64,000 nucleotides of DNA, from contig MU004242.1 of assembly GCA_010405405.1 (NCBI GenBank), positions 534,748 to 598,747 on the forward strand, given 5' to 3'. This DNA is from Microthyrium microscopicum. Taxonomy: Eukaryota; Ascomycota; Dothideomycetes; Microthyriales; Microthyriaceae. This document shows positions 47,449 to 59,547 of the stretch, in pieces (position 1 is the first letter of the stretch; every line of letters starts with the position of its first letter). Below the pieces are notes generated by a model. The model did not search any database. It was not told the DNA's origin and saw nothing but the letters and a program-made list of their open reading frames with translations. A program made the translations under genes and the position numbers.

Positions 47449-47851
47449 TTCAGCATTTAGCATTAAAATCGAACAGGTTCTTTCTCATGTTTATGACTCT
47501 GTCAAGAGTACCCCATGTCTCAACATACATTACACTTCTCCAAAAGAAACACCAGTAACTTCCAACGATGTTGGTATTTCAGGAATGGAAATCAGTGTGA
47601 TATTATCATACTTTTTAGTTGTCTAACACCAATGCCATGTAACAAATCTTTTCAAGTTTGCTTATTACCGACAACTTGACCGGTGTGAGTCAAACAATTC
47701 CCCAAACTCGTTGCCTGAAAGAACTTGATTAACCACTTCCTCTTCACTTCCACATCCTCGCCAATCTAGTTCAAAAATCTCACAAGGATCAGCATTTCGA
47801 CCTCCACAACAAATCCATATTGTATTAAGCAATCCCTCAAAGCTCCTCATC
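47449..47851. other. Intergenic, nothing recognised
   Basis: Short spacer between allantoicase and the Nudix gene. Confidence 0.5.
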
Positions 47852-48445
47852 ATGGCACCCGCAGGCCCCCCACCACCCTCAATATACAACTACAAAGCGA
47901 CCCCCGGGACCGAAGCCTTCGCAGCCTCCATGAAAGACTATCTCTCAACACAAACCTCCGAATTCAAAGCCAAACTTCTCTGCACCGGCGCCCTCCACTT
48001 CGACAACTCCACCCCACCACGCATCCTTCTAGTCCAGCGCGCCGCCACAGACAGCCTGCCAAACCTCTGGGAAGTCCCCGGCGGCGCATGCGACTTGGAA
48101 GATACCAGCGTCCTCAACGGAGTCGCTCGCGAGCTCTGGGAAGAGTCTGGGCTCATAGCCAAGAGTATTGGGCCACAGGTTGGGGACTCCCATACCTTTT
48201 TAACGAGGTCGGGGCATTTGGTGGCGAAGTTTAGCTTCATTGTGGAAAGTGAGCCTGGGGAAGGAGGTGTGTTTGATGTGAAGTTGGATCCGGAGGAGCA
48301 TCAAGCATATTTGTGGGCTATGGAGAAGGAGTGTAGGGAGGAGAAGGTAGGGGAGCTGGGGATTGAGTTCTCGATGAGGGATCAGAAGAAGTCTATTCTG
48401 GAGGCTTTTGAGGTGAAGAGGCAGATGGGAAGGGGAGGTTCGTGA
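47852..48445 (+). CDS. Nudix hydrolase (197 aa)
   Basis: A single exon of 197 residues. The Nudix signature lies at residues 77-101 as GGACDLEDTSVLNGVARELWEESGL, with REx2EE intact but spacing two residues longer than the textbook box, as in several fungal members. The beta strand LCTGALHF and the LVQRAATDSLPNLWEVPGG approach are typical. Nudix enzymes cleave nucleoside diphosphates linked to another moiety; the substrate here is unknown. No signal peptide or targeting sequence is seen, so it is probably cytosolic. The start is the only ATG giving a complete fold, with a Pro-rich leader (MAPAGPPPP). Confidence 0.87.
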   Translation: MAPAGPPPPSIYNYKATPGTEAFAASMKDYLSTQTSEFKAKLLCTGALHFDNSTPPRILLVQRAATDSLPNLWEVPGGACDLEDTSVLNGVARELWEESGLIAKSIGPQVGDSHTFLTRSGHLVAKFSFIVESEPGEGGVFDVKLDPEEHQAYLWAMEKECREEKVGELGIEFSMRDQKKSILEAFEVKRQMGRGGS

Positions 48446-49436
48446 TGTTGATAGCGGCACAAGCGGCACTTGAAGAACACATACTCAATACTACTTTGAG
48501 CGCGTTCAAATGACTCGAATTCAGAATCACCGGTTAGCTTTTTATATTGCCGTTATAGGCTTTGGTATAGAGTGTCAAAGCTATTCACCTTATTGAAAGA
48601 CAAAACTAGATTTAAACAGCGCAATATGAAATGCTTTAGCAGCCTGTGAAGGACCTGGTTGTGCCTGATACAAGTTATGTAATAAAGTCTCTCCCAGTTC
48701 TACGCCCAAAACTGCCAGCTTATCATTGACTTGCTAGACAACGCTTTGAAGGATAAGTATCACCCTATTAGCGTGGTAGCAAGAGCTGATCAATAGTTGA
48801 CTCGTAAAGATGACCGGTATGGGCTGATATTCACCGTAGTACAACAACGATTGACCGTAAAAGCACAGCGTCTGTCCTCCCAAGTCAGCAGCTCCATGAA
48901 AGAATCGCTGAAGTTCAATAATACTCCCGGTCTAGAGAATAAATATACCCAGACGAAGATCCGCTAACAACAAAAGTGTGCTAATTATGTCTCTTCTCCA
49001 AATTGCCGTCTGACTTGATCTGCTCACCAGACACTAGTTTATCCTAGGATATTCCAGGCAGGAGAGAAATAAGAATTCCCTTTTGACTCTTGTAGGATCA
49101 CAGACTTCGAAATTACTTCCACTCTTAAGAGAACCAGCTCGTGTCACAGCAGGTAGCCTGGAAGCTGCCCTGACTAGATTAATTTAAAGAGTCAACACTC
49201 GACCACAAATTCCCCCGACGCCTAGGCATATACGGCTAGTGGCAGATGCCTGCCGAGATTTGCTCAGGGATTGTACATATTGGTAGGTTAAGGTAAGATT
49301 TATCGGGTTATATTTGTGGTGAAGCTGTGGAAAGTGAAATATAAAAACGAAACAATCAGCACGATTTTGTGGTCGTTCGAAACTTGAAAGTCCTCATATT
49401 TGGCTCTTGTGATTTTCCAGACTGAATCTAGTCATA
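48446..49436. other. 1-kb intergenic region
   Basis: No gene was found. The distal end holds the promoter of the LysM gene. Confidence 0.55.
49340..49347 (+). promoter_or_regulatory. TATA box of the LysM gene
   Basis: TATAAAAA lies 90 bases upstream of the ATG at 49437. Confidence 0.45.
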
Positions 49437-50092
49437 ATGGTGTCTAACGTTCTTTCCTTGTTGGCAACGGCCATCACATTCGTCAATGCGGCCCCGTTGG
49501 AGCAAGATATAGCTTCAACAGAACAGTCAATGGCGCGTCGCCAAACAGACCCTTCATTCACTTGTCAGTCGAAATCTCACCGCAAATCAAAGCTATTGCT
49601 AACTGCGACATAGGCAAAGACTTCAGCTCAATCTGCGCCGGAACAGTCCCCAATCTCTGCAGACCAACAAACTGCTCAGCAACATACACCGTCCTATCCG
49701 GCGACACCTGCAGCTCACTCAAAATTGAGGCCCCAGGCGTAACAGCAACCCAACTCGCCAAATGGAATCCAGAGATCGGCCGCAGCTGTTTCGGACTTCA
49801 AGCATGCGTACCAATCTGCATCAATGTACCCGGCTACGTCTTCCCAGGCCAACCTACGGCGGGCAGTCTGGCGCCAGCGTCAGATTTGCCGGTGCCGTTA
49901 GAGCCGGGTACTATTGCTAGTTGCCAGACTTATGCGTATGTTGATGACAGTGGTGATCCTACGGGGGCCACTTTGTTGCAGCAGAATGGAATTACGAAGG
50001 AGCAGTTTTTGAGCTGGAATAACGGGAGTACGACGCAGGTTGATGGGAATATTGTGAACTGGGCGGGTTATTATGTTTGTGTTAAGGCATAG
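49437..50092 (+). CDS. Secreted LysM-domain protein
   Basis: Exons 49437-49563 and 49614-50092 (50-bp intron, phase 1) give 201 residues. A signal peptide (about 1-18, ending FVNA) is followed by a propeptide-like segment with an RR Kex2-type site (SMARRQ). The first LysM is around residues 60-115 (CSATYTVLSGDTCSSLKIEAPGV ... LAKWNPEIGRSCFGLQACVPICI). A second, weaker LysM-like unit is near 140-200 (CQTYAYVDDSGDPTG ... LLQQNGITKEQFLSWN ... YYVCVKA). LysM units bind chitin or related glycans, and fungal secreted forms can shield hyphae or damp plant recognition. An effector role is inference. No chitinase domain is attached. Confidence 0.87.
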
Positions 50093-50473
50093 ATATTTGC
50101 CGATGCGTCTTTGGAGAATATGAAGAGCCTCATGCTATTGCTATGTGATGAGGTCGTCTTGAACTCGTCACTTCGTAATTCCATGCAATTGAGCCCTTCA
50201 TTATATCAAGTCAATTGAACCCTTATACCTAATACATTCTTATTGAAGACAGTCAGCTGCTACATACCTTGGTAGTCCCTCGAGTCTTCCAGAAATATGA
50301 CGAGTGTCAAGAGACAGAAATTCAATGGCTGCCTACAGAAGAAAAGTACCCGAATAATCCTCTTGCTGCCTGTCCCTCTAGCAACCATATATGCACCGAG
50401 ATCACAACTTTGCACACCTTGGATTTAATGCTCCAAAGTCTCTCAGCGTAGATTTCAGGAGCCTTTCATTTCA
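50093..50473. other. Intergenic, nothing recognised
   Basis: About 380 bases between the LysM and sirtuin genes. Confidence 0.5.
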
Positions 50474-51491
50474 ATGGCATTCCCAAAAATCGATCCAATG
50501 GATTTTAAAGCCGAACTGCAAAAGCGAGCTACTTCTCACTCAAAACGCATTGCTATGCAAGCAGCCTCACAAGAAACTCCAGTACCTCCCATATCCCAAT
50601 CTAGCCTAGATTTATTTTCAGCTCATCTCCTTTCATCAAACAAGATATTAGCATTGCTTGGAGCCGGTCTATCTGTGCCTTCTAACATATCAGCATTTCG
50701 TGGATCAACTGATGTGTTCCGAGGATGCGATATGTCAATGCTGTCCTCAAACAGCATGTTCAGAGACGATCCAGTCTTGACATGGTGGTACCATGTCCAT
50801 AGACGCGAGCAAGTCTTGCGAGCCAAACCAAACATCGCTCACTACGCCCTTTCTAAGTTGGGTGATTGTAAAATAGAATATTTGGCTATTACGCAAAACA
50901 TCGATGGTAGGTAGAACTGTCAAAATCTCGAAATCTTCAGAAACTGATTATATATTAGGACTATCTGAGAAAGCAGGACATAAAGCATCTTGTCTCCAGC
51001 CGATCCATGGCTCCATACTCAACTTCAAATGCTCAGCTCCTAATTGCCCCTACACCCTTCTTCACAAGGACCAGTCAGAAATGCTAGGCCAAAGCATCGT
51101 AATCCCACCAAACATAGACCTAGCAAACGCCAACGTCCCATTACCAACCACCAACCTTCCCCATTGCCCAGACTGTAACTCCTTCCTTCGTCCAGACATT
51201 ACCTGGTTCGGCGAAGAACTCAACGCGGAATACTTACACCGCATCGATAAGTTTATTGCTCAGGGGCCAGTAGATCTTATGTTGGTGGTAGGTACACAAG
51301 CGTCTGTTCATCCGGCCGCTTCGTATATCCTCAAGGCGAGAAAAGCTGGTGCGCGGATTGCTTACGTGGATATCAAGCCTTGGTGCGAGGATAAGGCGCC
51401 TTTGGGGGATAGAGACTTTTTCTTCCAGGGGGATGCTGTTGATGTTGTACCAATGATACTTAGGGATGTTATTGGGGAGGTCAAGTGCTGA
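50474..51491 (+). CDS. Sirtuin, NAD-dependent protein deacylase (SIRT5-like class)
   Basis: Exons 50474-50906 and 50959-51491 (52-bp intron, phase 1) give 321 residues. The NAD-binding motif reads ALLGAGLSVPSNISAFRG (about 60-77), TQNIDG is at 140-145 and the catalytic His lies in PIHGS (about 161). Zinc ligands are CSAPNC (about 169-174) and CPDC (about 214-217). PDITWFGEEL and LMLVVGTQASVHPAA complete the Rossmann fold. The WYHVHRRE segment resembles the YHYRRE region that defines desuccinylase-type SIRT5 enzymes, but the exact Tyr/Arg pair is shifted, so acyl preference is uncertain. SNIS replaces the more usual SGIP or SGLP before FRG. Confidence 0.9.
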
Positions 51492-51676
51492 TGTTGGTGT
51501 CGAGGGTAGTCTAAGAGAAGGAAAGAGGCTATATGCGAGAATTTGTAACTAAGAATAGCCTAGTAGAAGTTCCGAAGAAATCTTTATTCGCGCAAGATGA
51601 TGTGAAAACGTTTCATGAGTTCATATGCAACTGTAATGCTCCTCATATCAACAGGTGTATCATCATATCATATCTA

Positions 51677-53051
51677 TCATGCAAGAATTTTCTCATTCAA
51701 AACGTTCAACCCAGGATTTTTAGGTTGCAAGACCGTCATAACCCATTCATATACGGCCCACTGCACTGCATTAACAATGAATGCTCTGACACTACATATG
51801 CCTAGTCCTCGAAAGAAAACTGACAGTCCCTCGGTCTTGTAAGTATCCATTGTGACGGCTAGAGTAGATTTTCGGACCGTTGGTGTTAAAGATTGAGATA
51901 TACTGCTGGAAGGGGATGTTTGGCCACTAGTTGTTCCGTATGATACTCCTTGTGGTGATCTGGGAAGGAGAGACCCAGCAGTAGGCGAGAGTGGAGATGC
52001 CGCTGTTGTAGTTTGAAGCTTAGCTGATAGCAGTGGTTGAGATTGTATTCTTGTTTTTATGACATCTGTTTCACGCAATTAGTGAAGCGACGAGTAATTA
52101 AATGTGAGATATGCTTACCCATGGGGAAAATTGAGGCCCAAGAAATGCAGCCAGCAATGCCACCACAGAGTAATATCTGCCAGGCTCTAAGATTCTGAGT
52201 ATTGGGATCAGAGGGTGACGCTAGAAGCTTTTTCGCAAAATCATATGAGCAGAAGCTGCCGAAAATGGTCAGTGTTGAGTGTGTATTGCGCCATCCAGAT
52301 ATACTCACTAGAAACCATAGCCCACTGAGTCTCTTATGGCAGTAATCCCCCCTCCAAGATATATCCCACGCAGACCCTCTCTCTTCCACGTTTGCTTTGC
52401 AATGCTCAGTGAAGACAATCGTGTGTTGGAAGAACCAGCGCCCGTGTTCTCAAGCTGGGCTCTGACTTTGATCAGCTCTGTGGGTGCAGAAACAACAAAT
52501 GTTGCTAATCCACCAACAACACCAGCAAGGTACATCTGAGGGTACGAAGGCGTGCCTGAATAAGAAGATAGGAACGATAGTGATCGATTGTATGTTACAA
52601 ACAAAAGGGCATTGAGCGCACCATAGCCTATAACTGGAGCAGTGGCTCCTACGCGCTGTTAGACGAACCGAGAGAAAGGCGAAAGCATTGAAACGAAACA
52701 AAAGGCAAACGCTGGGTGGATGTGAATTCGAAAGCACACAGAATTCTGGGATGCAATCCATTCAAATAATGATATTCACACCATTGCGCCATGCAAAAAA
52801 CCCCTCTACTCGACAAATTTTTCTCTCGTTGCCAACAACCTTACAACCACAGTCTTCACAATACCAAATGCAAGGCCAATCTTACCTCTTACAAGAGTAC
52901 TTGCATTTTCAAAAGTGCTCCTCAAAGATGCTGCCGAAGTCGGATGAAGCTCGTTTCCAGCTTGAAGTCGAGTTTTGATGAGATCAAGCGGATTGCCTAC
53001 TATGATTCCGGCAGCACCACTGATGCATCCAGCCCAGAAATCAGCAGACAT
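51677..53051 (-). CDS. Mitochondrial carrier family protein
   Basis: Exons 53051-52886, 52648-52309, 52255-52119 and 52065-51677 join in phase to 343 residues. The three carrier signatures are PLDLIKTRLQ, PTELIKVRAQ and PMDVIKTRIQ, one per repeat, followed in repeat 2 by EGLRGIYLGGG and in repeat 3 by EGLSVFFRGLG. The protein should sit in the mitochondrial inner membrane and exchange metabolites. The substrate is unknown; similarity is greatest to amino-acid/carnitine-type carriers. Repeat 3 has a Ser/Thr/Pro-rich loop insertion of about 50 residues. Intron 1 is 237 bp, against 53 bp for the others. The expected [DE]Gx4[FY][KR]G block of repeat 1 is missing from the joined protein, so a microexon in intron 1 may be overlooked. 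Confidence 0.83.
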
Positions 53052-53739
53052 GATGTGTAGATTTCATGTTGATATTGTGTAAACAGGAAGGCATAGTACG
53101 AATTCAGGGCCCAGAATGGCGGGAAGTGGCTTGAGTGCGACGGACGGGAACGCTTATCTCTCTTCGGTTAGCGCCTCGTGCTATAGGTGAGCCATGTGGG
53201 GTGCTTCACATCGAACATTCAATGTGTACCATGTCTACCATCCACCACGTATTGAGTCGAGTACTTTGATTTCCATAGCGGGCTTTGAGGATTGAACAAT
53301 CGATCGATTACGATGTGAAATACAACATTTTCTATACATTAGCGTTGGTGGGAGCTGGCATCGTCAATGGGAGCTTGGGACTTTTATTGGCTAGCGCTTC
53401 GGCGTTTACTTGATGCCCGGCGCCCGCCAGCAGACCTTCCCGCCTTGCCCGCTTAACTTCAGTTACTTCGCCACTTTCAGTGAATCATCCATCTTGAAAC
53501 CTTTCTGACCCTCTCACACTCTCAATCGCTCATATATTGCTTTCCTCTCTCTCTTTCTGTCAGTCTTTGCAACTTGTACCCATAATCACCACCCAATACC
53601 ACTACAGAATTCTTGCCTATCGCATTCTTGGCCTCGTTGATCATGAAAGGCATACCGTCGTCTCACTTTCTTCCGACTACCAACGAAACTCTTTGACCCC
53701 AGCTACACATATCGCGTCTCCAAGCTCCCATCAGTGACA
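53052..53739. other. Divergent promoter region with a uORF
   Basis: Between the carrier gene (minus) and the NYN gene (plus). CT-rich near 53,500-53,640. Confidence 0.5.
53643..53696 (+). promoter_or_regulatory. Upstream ORF (17 codons plus stop) in the NYN gene leader
   Basis: ATG 53643 to TGA 53694-53696 encodes MKGIPSSHFLPTTNETL and ends 43 bases before the main ATG. It would lower translation of the main frame if the leader includes it. Confidence 0.35.
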
Positions 53740-55397
53740 ATGGCTTGGAGCTTTCCGCCAACATCTGCTATGGTCGCAGGCGTCCTACCGACACCCGAAC
53801 TGATATCCGAAAGCTTCTCAACTGATGACGAGAAGGTGGCGCCAAAACCTGTATCAACGCCTGTACCAGTAGAGGAAAGAGTGCTTCCAAAGCCATCTTC
53901 GACGACATCGCAAACAAAATCAGCACAAACAATGTCTGCAAAACAGCCGCCGCCAGCGCGGCAACCAACTTCAGCGAAGCAACCAAAAACAGAAAAGCAG
54001 CCGTCCCCAACAAAGCAACCAACATCAGCCGCTATACCAATAGCAATACCGTCAAATTCAAGATTGCCGCCTTTTCTAATGCCCCAGCATTTACCAAGTC
54101 CACCTGTCACACCGAGTCCCCCAAAAACCTCAAAATTGCCTGTTTTCGAAGCCACAGTCCACGTCTCAGACACCAGTCATGAGATCTACAATCCTTCCAG
54201 ACTCGTTAAAGGCCCAGGCTCGTTCCTCCCGTTACAGAATCCTCGAGACCAACCGAGGAAGACTTACCGCCTTGAAGACATTGAAGCGTGGCGACGCAAG
54301 AGTCGAATTGATAGGAATGTCGAATTTCTGATGAAGTTAGCCATAGACTTTCCTGAAAACCAATTCGCAATAACACGGTAAGAAATCCCGAAATACAGAG
54401 CAAACGGTTGCTGCCAGCGCATCAAATGGCTCCCATTGATAGCGCTGTCAAGACGAGTTCTGGGTCCTATAGGAGGCGCTTCAAATCGAGGGCTTTTGGC
54501 TAGTACTAGAACATGCGATAGTCATTTTACTAACAGCTTGCAGGCTAGTGACATACGCTAAACTGCCTCCTGGCATACACCCGCCTCGACCTATTCACGT
54601 ATTTGTCGATTGGTCCAACATTTGGATCGGATTTCAAGCGAAGCTGAAATGCTTAGTTGGTAAATCCTTTCACTCATCACTTCCCGCTGTCCTCAAAGAC
54701 ATGTCATTCGAAAGCTTGGCACTCTTATTACAGCGGGAACGACCTGTGGAACGACGCGTTATTGCCGCATCAGACGATCTCCATGCCCTCAAATCTGCTG
54801 ATTTGATTGGATATGATGTCCACCTTCTGAAAAGAGTGGTTGGCAAGGATCCTCACAATCCTATGAGACAGTGCGAACAGGGCGTGGATGAGGTTTTACA
54901 ATTGGCCATTATGTGGAGTATCGCAGAATATGAGCCATCAACTCTTGTCTTGGCCACCGGAGACGGTGCCAATTCCGAGTTTTCCGAAGGTTTCGTGAAG
55001 TGTATACAGTTGGCCATGCGAAGAGGCTGGCGGGTTGAACTTATTGCCTGGGGCGAAAGTATAGCCGCTGCGTATACCAACGTTTCTTGGATAAACCGGT
55101 AAGTTTCCTCCCAGATTATAGCCTCCGATGACTTTTGAAACTCATCAAGTCAATGCTGGCTGCGAGCACAGTCGATGGCTTCCATAGCGCGCGTTTCTTA
55201 CTGTGTTGTGGTTCCCATCGAATACTATGGCTTCCATAACGTACGTTATGATTTCACCGCGGCAAGAACAATTGATGTCATTAAAGCATTTGAGCTTGTA
55301 TCTTAATCTCATACTAACAGTCTCCAGGTATCCAGTTGGACAATACAGAGTTATTCTCCTTGATGATTACGTTGAGTGGTTGATTGAGTCTGCATAG
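53740..55397 (+). CDS. NYN-domain (PIN-like) putative ribonuclease
   Basis: Exons 53740-54377, 54544-55098 and 55328-55397 join in phase to 420 residues. Introns are 166 and 229 bp. The N-terminal half is disordered, with a run of KQP-containing near-repeats (KQPPPARQP, KQPKTEKQP, KQPTS; residues about 68-95). The NYN domain starts at HVFVDWSNIWIGFQ (about 230) and continues with a QGVDEVLQLAIM acidic motif, STLVLATGDGANSEFSEGF and WRVELIAWG. The acidic residues expected for a PIN-like metal site are present (D in FVDWSN, D in QGVDE, D in TGDG). The last exon supplies RVILLDDYVEWL. Likely an RNA-processing nuclease, as for limkain/MARF1-type NYN proteins; targets unknown. ATG 53740 is the first ATG of the frame. 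Confidence 0.85.
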
Positions 55398-55438
55398 AGT
55401 GCTTACTCTTTCATCTCACTAGGCGATGTTATAGGTGC

Positions 55439-56068
55439 TTGAGTGCAATTGCATTTGCATTGAAACTAGCGTTTAGCATGTTCCGAACACTGCATGGTAT
55501 GGACTACCCTCTGGCATTATTATTGCGATATTATGAGACACTGTATAGTAATGCATTCATGAGCGATTTGTCACCCATCGACTTCGTTGGCTCTCATCTG
55601 CTAAGCTCTGTTATCGACTACTTCATTTCCCCTCAGGTGCATCAAGTGCTCAGAATAATTTCTCAAAAGGTGAAATTTGATACTGGGAATAGCCAGCGAA
55701 GGATATTGCACACCAACTCTTCAGCGGTGCCGAAAAATGAATCAAAACTTAGTCACCGGGTGGTATATGAGCTCCTTCACGCCCAACGTTTACGTTGCGA
55801 TCCGGTCTGTTTGGAGTAGCGCATATTAAGCATTCTTTTGGAGCATGTAAACGTCACTGTCAACACCAAACAACCAGCGCATCAGTCATTTGGTTTGGAA
55901 GGCTATGTGACTTGCAAGCATTGGCTTCGGCATTTATCGAAGTACCTACTCATTGACAGACTTGCGATATTCACTGACCCAAGTGCACTAGTGATGGCTC
56001 AAGCATGTCTCAGATATACTGGTTATCGTTCGAATTGGTTGAACCTTCATCTGGCTGAGATGCTCTAA
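55439..56068 (+). pseudogene. Long frame broken by one TAG, unknown origin
   Basis: One reading frame is open from about 55,439 to 56,068 except for TAG at 55817-55819, in CLE-stop-RILSILLEH. Without the stop it would be about 210 residues. Composition is protein-like, and the last part (ILSILLEHVNVTVN ... LRHLSKYLLID) has an ankyrin-like feel (LLEHGADVN-type), but I cannot assign it. There is no ATG at the beginning (first M at residue 14). It may be a decayed 3' exon of something lost. Confidence 0.4.
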
Positions 56069-56541
56069 AGCGCCTTGATTCACTCACGAGCGAAGTGATT
56101 GCATACCCAAGATATGTGTGTCCGTCAAAGTCTTGCACCATATCAACAGCGAACATGGCAGTCTGTCAGTAACGGTAAGTCAAACTAAAGTTATACGTCG
56201 AGGCAGTGAATCGACATCTCTGAGCAAAATAAAGCCAACGAGCCGCATCAAACGGTAGACAATGGATTATACTTCAAAATGAGTCGCCATATCGGTATTA
56301 TTTCTGTTTGCTAGTCGCATTACTATGACTTCTGTGACTAGTTTCTTGTAACCTCAATTACGGCGTTCGACCTTGTTGGTGACCTCTTGATAACTGCGTC
56401 CAACAGATAGACGATTGTCTTTTACCAGTGAGCAGAGATTCAAACGAGTTGATAGTGTATATAGCAAGATTGTATGGTCTGCCTGATGACGGCCATGAAA
56501 TCTTATACATCGCGAACATATAGTGCTGGTCACAATACACG
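56069..56541. other. Intergenic, nothing recognised
   Basis: About 470 bases, promoter side of the next gene. Confidence 0.5.
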
Positions 56542-57828
56542 ATGCCGAACAAGTACAAGACCAAGAGGGTGGGAAAGAATGACGACGACACGCCCGGCAA
56601 TCAAGTAGTCAAGTATCACAAAACTCCAGCTACAGGCAATGCTCGCCGTAGGGATAGTGACATACGACCTGAGGCACCTGAAGCCCCTAAGATACATAAA
56701 CAACCAGAGGAAGCCACACCAACCATACACAAACTTCAGAAACTTCAGATGATACCAGAATTTGCTGGAAGAATGGCGCACTACCTCCAAGCAAAATCAC
56801 AATTTCAGCATGCAATGCTTGTCCATGACCCCCCCATCTTTCACCATACACAGGCCCAAGCAGCCATCCGAATTGCTGAAGGAGAGAGCAGAGAAAGACC
56901 AGTATTGGTCACGCAGAACAGGCCTGACCGGCCAATCGACTCAAAGTTTCCTATGCTCTATGAGGCAAAGAAAGCAGAACTCAGAAGGATCCTGCAAGTT
57001 GAACTGTTGCTACTCACAGAAGGTCTCCGTGGCCTTCAAATTCCTGACGAGCTCTACCTCCTGACAGAGAGAAAATTGGGCCTCGAAATCCAATATGATG
57101 TGCTTTGTAAAGGAATATTGCGTCGTCTACAAAAAGGCAGCACCGCAGATCTTTTAATGGCGGAACTCTCAGACATGGACAAACCAGGAAAGATCATCAG
57201 TCCAGGGCGATTCATCATGGCTCTCGTCTTATTTGTCGACTACGCTATCGACAAACTGCGAAGACGACAAGAGACTGTCATAGATGATCAAGATCACCGC
57301 CAAAATCCGCTAGTTCAAATCTGGGGTCATTCGCTATGGAACAGTATCAATTGTCTGGACATATTCATTCTCATCATCGAGCGTATAACATTAACTGCTG
57401 AGCGTACGAGTGGAACTTTCGACAACGAACATGGAATTGACGTGCGATGGGACGGGAGCAGGGGAAGGTACAAAACACGCAAACCGGCGGCCACAATGAG
57501 CAGTGCAGAAGCCGTCAAGTGTTTGCTGGGGAAAGCACAAGAAGTGGCTGATGTGTTGGCCAATATGTCGCTTATACTGCACCAGGACCAGTTTAACTTG
57601 TTGTGCTGGCATGTAAGTCTTCCTTGCCATACTGTCTTGATACTATCACTCCCTACTGCGCAAACACTTGCTTGAAATGGTAAAGCTCATGCAAGCAGCC
57701 ATGGCAGACATAGCATCTGATATTATCATGATATACTAACGAATACGAAGGATGCTATTGATTGGAGGGCTGATGTTGAGGTAGCTTACAGAAACTGCGA
57801 GGATCTAGATAACTGGTTCAAGTGGTAG
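56542..57828 (+). CDS. Hypothetical protein (382 aa), mostly helical
   Basis: Exons 56542-57612 and 57751-57828, with a 138-bp intron showing an ATACTAAC branch site and phase 0 join, encode 382 residues. The N-terminus is basic and hydrophilic (MPNKYKTKRVGKNDDDTPG). The rest is rich in Leu, Arg, Lys and Glu with several predicted helices (LYEAKKAELRRILQVELLLL, FIMALVLFVDYAIDKLRRRQ, NCLDIFILIIERITL). No membrane segment or catalytic motif is recognised. The C-terminus is DLDNWFKW. The long intact frame and a good intron support a real lineage-restricted gene. Confidence 0.65.
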
Positions 57829-58121
57829 GAGAAGAAGACGGTATTGCAGTATTTGAGGAAGTTAGTATCGTATAGGTGCTGAATAAAGCAATCGAGATGG
57901 TGCTGGTACCGTTTCATTGATCGAATTGTTTTGTCCCTAGTCTACTCGCTTTATCAACCAGGTATACTTATGTGTAACCATAACTTGTCACTGGGTATAA
58001 ATTCTAACAAGTAACTAAGGACATTACAGCAGTTTCAACAAGCAATGTGGCTAGGCAAGTGTTCAAATATCTTAATTACTCCATTAAAACGTTTCATAAA
58101 CGTGACTATTTCGAACAATGC

Positions 58122-59547
58122 TTAATATGACCTCGGAACATTAATAGTAGGATACTGCCCACCCGCATAATATTCCGGTGCCGGGTCTTGATTCTGATGT
58201 TGCTGGTCGCGTGCCCGCATCGCTTGCAATTGATAGGCCTCAATAACCTCTTTTCGTTTATCATCATCCTCCAAGTCCTGTGCTGCATCCTTACGGCGCG
58301 TCTTGAGCATCCAGCGTAAACCAGAAGCGATTACCAGGACTGCAAACACTCCCACGGATAGTACTACCCAGTACATGTTATAGGCTGAAGTTAACGAAAG
58401 ATTGAAGCCCAGCGGTCCGTTCACCACAGCCAAGAGCACGATGAAAACGCCAATGAGCATGTGTGTGAGTTTGACTGGGTCTCGTTTTCTGGGACGAGCT
58501 GGTAGTTCAGGTTCAGATGAGACTATAGGTTGAGTATCCTGCTCGGCGATCCACTGAGCCTTGACGCGGCGGTATGAGAAATAGCCCATTGGTATTTGTG
58601 CGAAAAAAGCGAAGAAGATGATTATGCCGAGGACTTGATGAGCAGAGTTGTACTTCTTTGATCGGTTAAACTGGCTAGAGACGGCAAAGCCCAGTGCAGA
58701 TCCTACGATGAAGAGAATGGTGATGAGGATATACATGAAGATATGGAATTTGACGGTCTTGATACACATTCGCATCATTGAATCCAATGGAATCAACACA
58801 ATCAGTGCTACGATTGTTGCGATTGCGTGGCCGGGGCTGAGATAGTCGCGAGTCGTTTCGACATTGGAGTGTGAACTCGCTCCACTGACCTCAGAGCCTA
58901 AGGTAGGAATTGTATCGTTGCTGTTGGATGGTACGGTAGCTTGAGTCATATCGATTGTGAAAGTCGCATGCGCGGAATGTGATCTGAGATCCGCAGATGG
59001 GCTATCGTTTGCATTGGTTCCATTCTTGAACGTTGTTCTGCCTAGAGCCCACATAAAGGGGGCCTCTTTTGATGAAAGATCAAGGGAAGGACTTGAATAT
59101 TGGGCAGCATTTCGGCATATTATTGACATGTCGATGTTGTCTCCTGGAGAATTTGGGTTGGAATCACCGACGAGTTTGCAGTCAATGTTCTTATTGTATG
59201 TTGGCTCCGAATTGCCAGTCGCTTGACGTGGGGAAAGTGTCATGGCTATACCAGATTAGTCTTTCATCACTTCCAATAGATTCGATATATTTCTCACCAT
59301 TTCCCTTTTTGTTTGGATAGGCGATCAGCGTGAAAGCACCCTTCATGCTGGCCCCAACGCCCACTGAGACCCAATCATATGCACCTGGTGCTGATATCCG
59401 AAAGTAGAGATCGTTTGTGTCGGCCGCGGCGGTGAGTGAGACGGTAATATTCGCGCCATTTTGTGCGTAGATGTAAGTTGAAGAATTAATGGCTACCACC
59501 GGGGCAGCTAACGTGGCTAACGTTGAGAGAACTATAGATGCTTTCAT
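58122..59547 (-). CDS. DOMON and cytochrome b561 domain protein (putative transmembrane ferric/electron-transfer reductase)
   Basis: Exons 59547-59298 and 59245-58122 (52-bp intron, phase 1) give 457 residues. A signal peptide (1-19, ending PVVA) leads into a DOMON domain like the cellobiose-dehydrogenase cytochrome (residues about 25-200: YFRISAPGAYDWVSVGVGASMKGAFTLIAY, MWALG). A Ser/Asn-rich linker follows. The b561 part (about 240-390) has five hydrophobic spans with four His candidates for haem: PGHAIAT, VKFHIF, SAHQVLG and KLTHML. The C-terminal tail is charged and cytoplasmic (KTRRKDAAQDLEDDDKRKE) and ends in Gln/Pro/Tyr-rich sequence. Such proteins move electrons across the plasma membrane; the partner is unknown. 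Confidence 0.87.
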
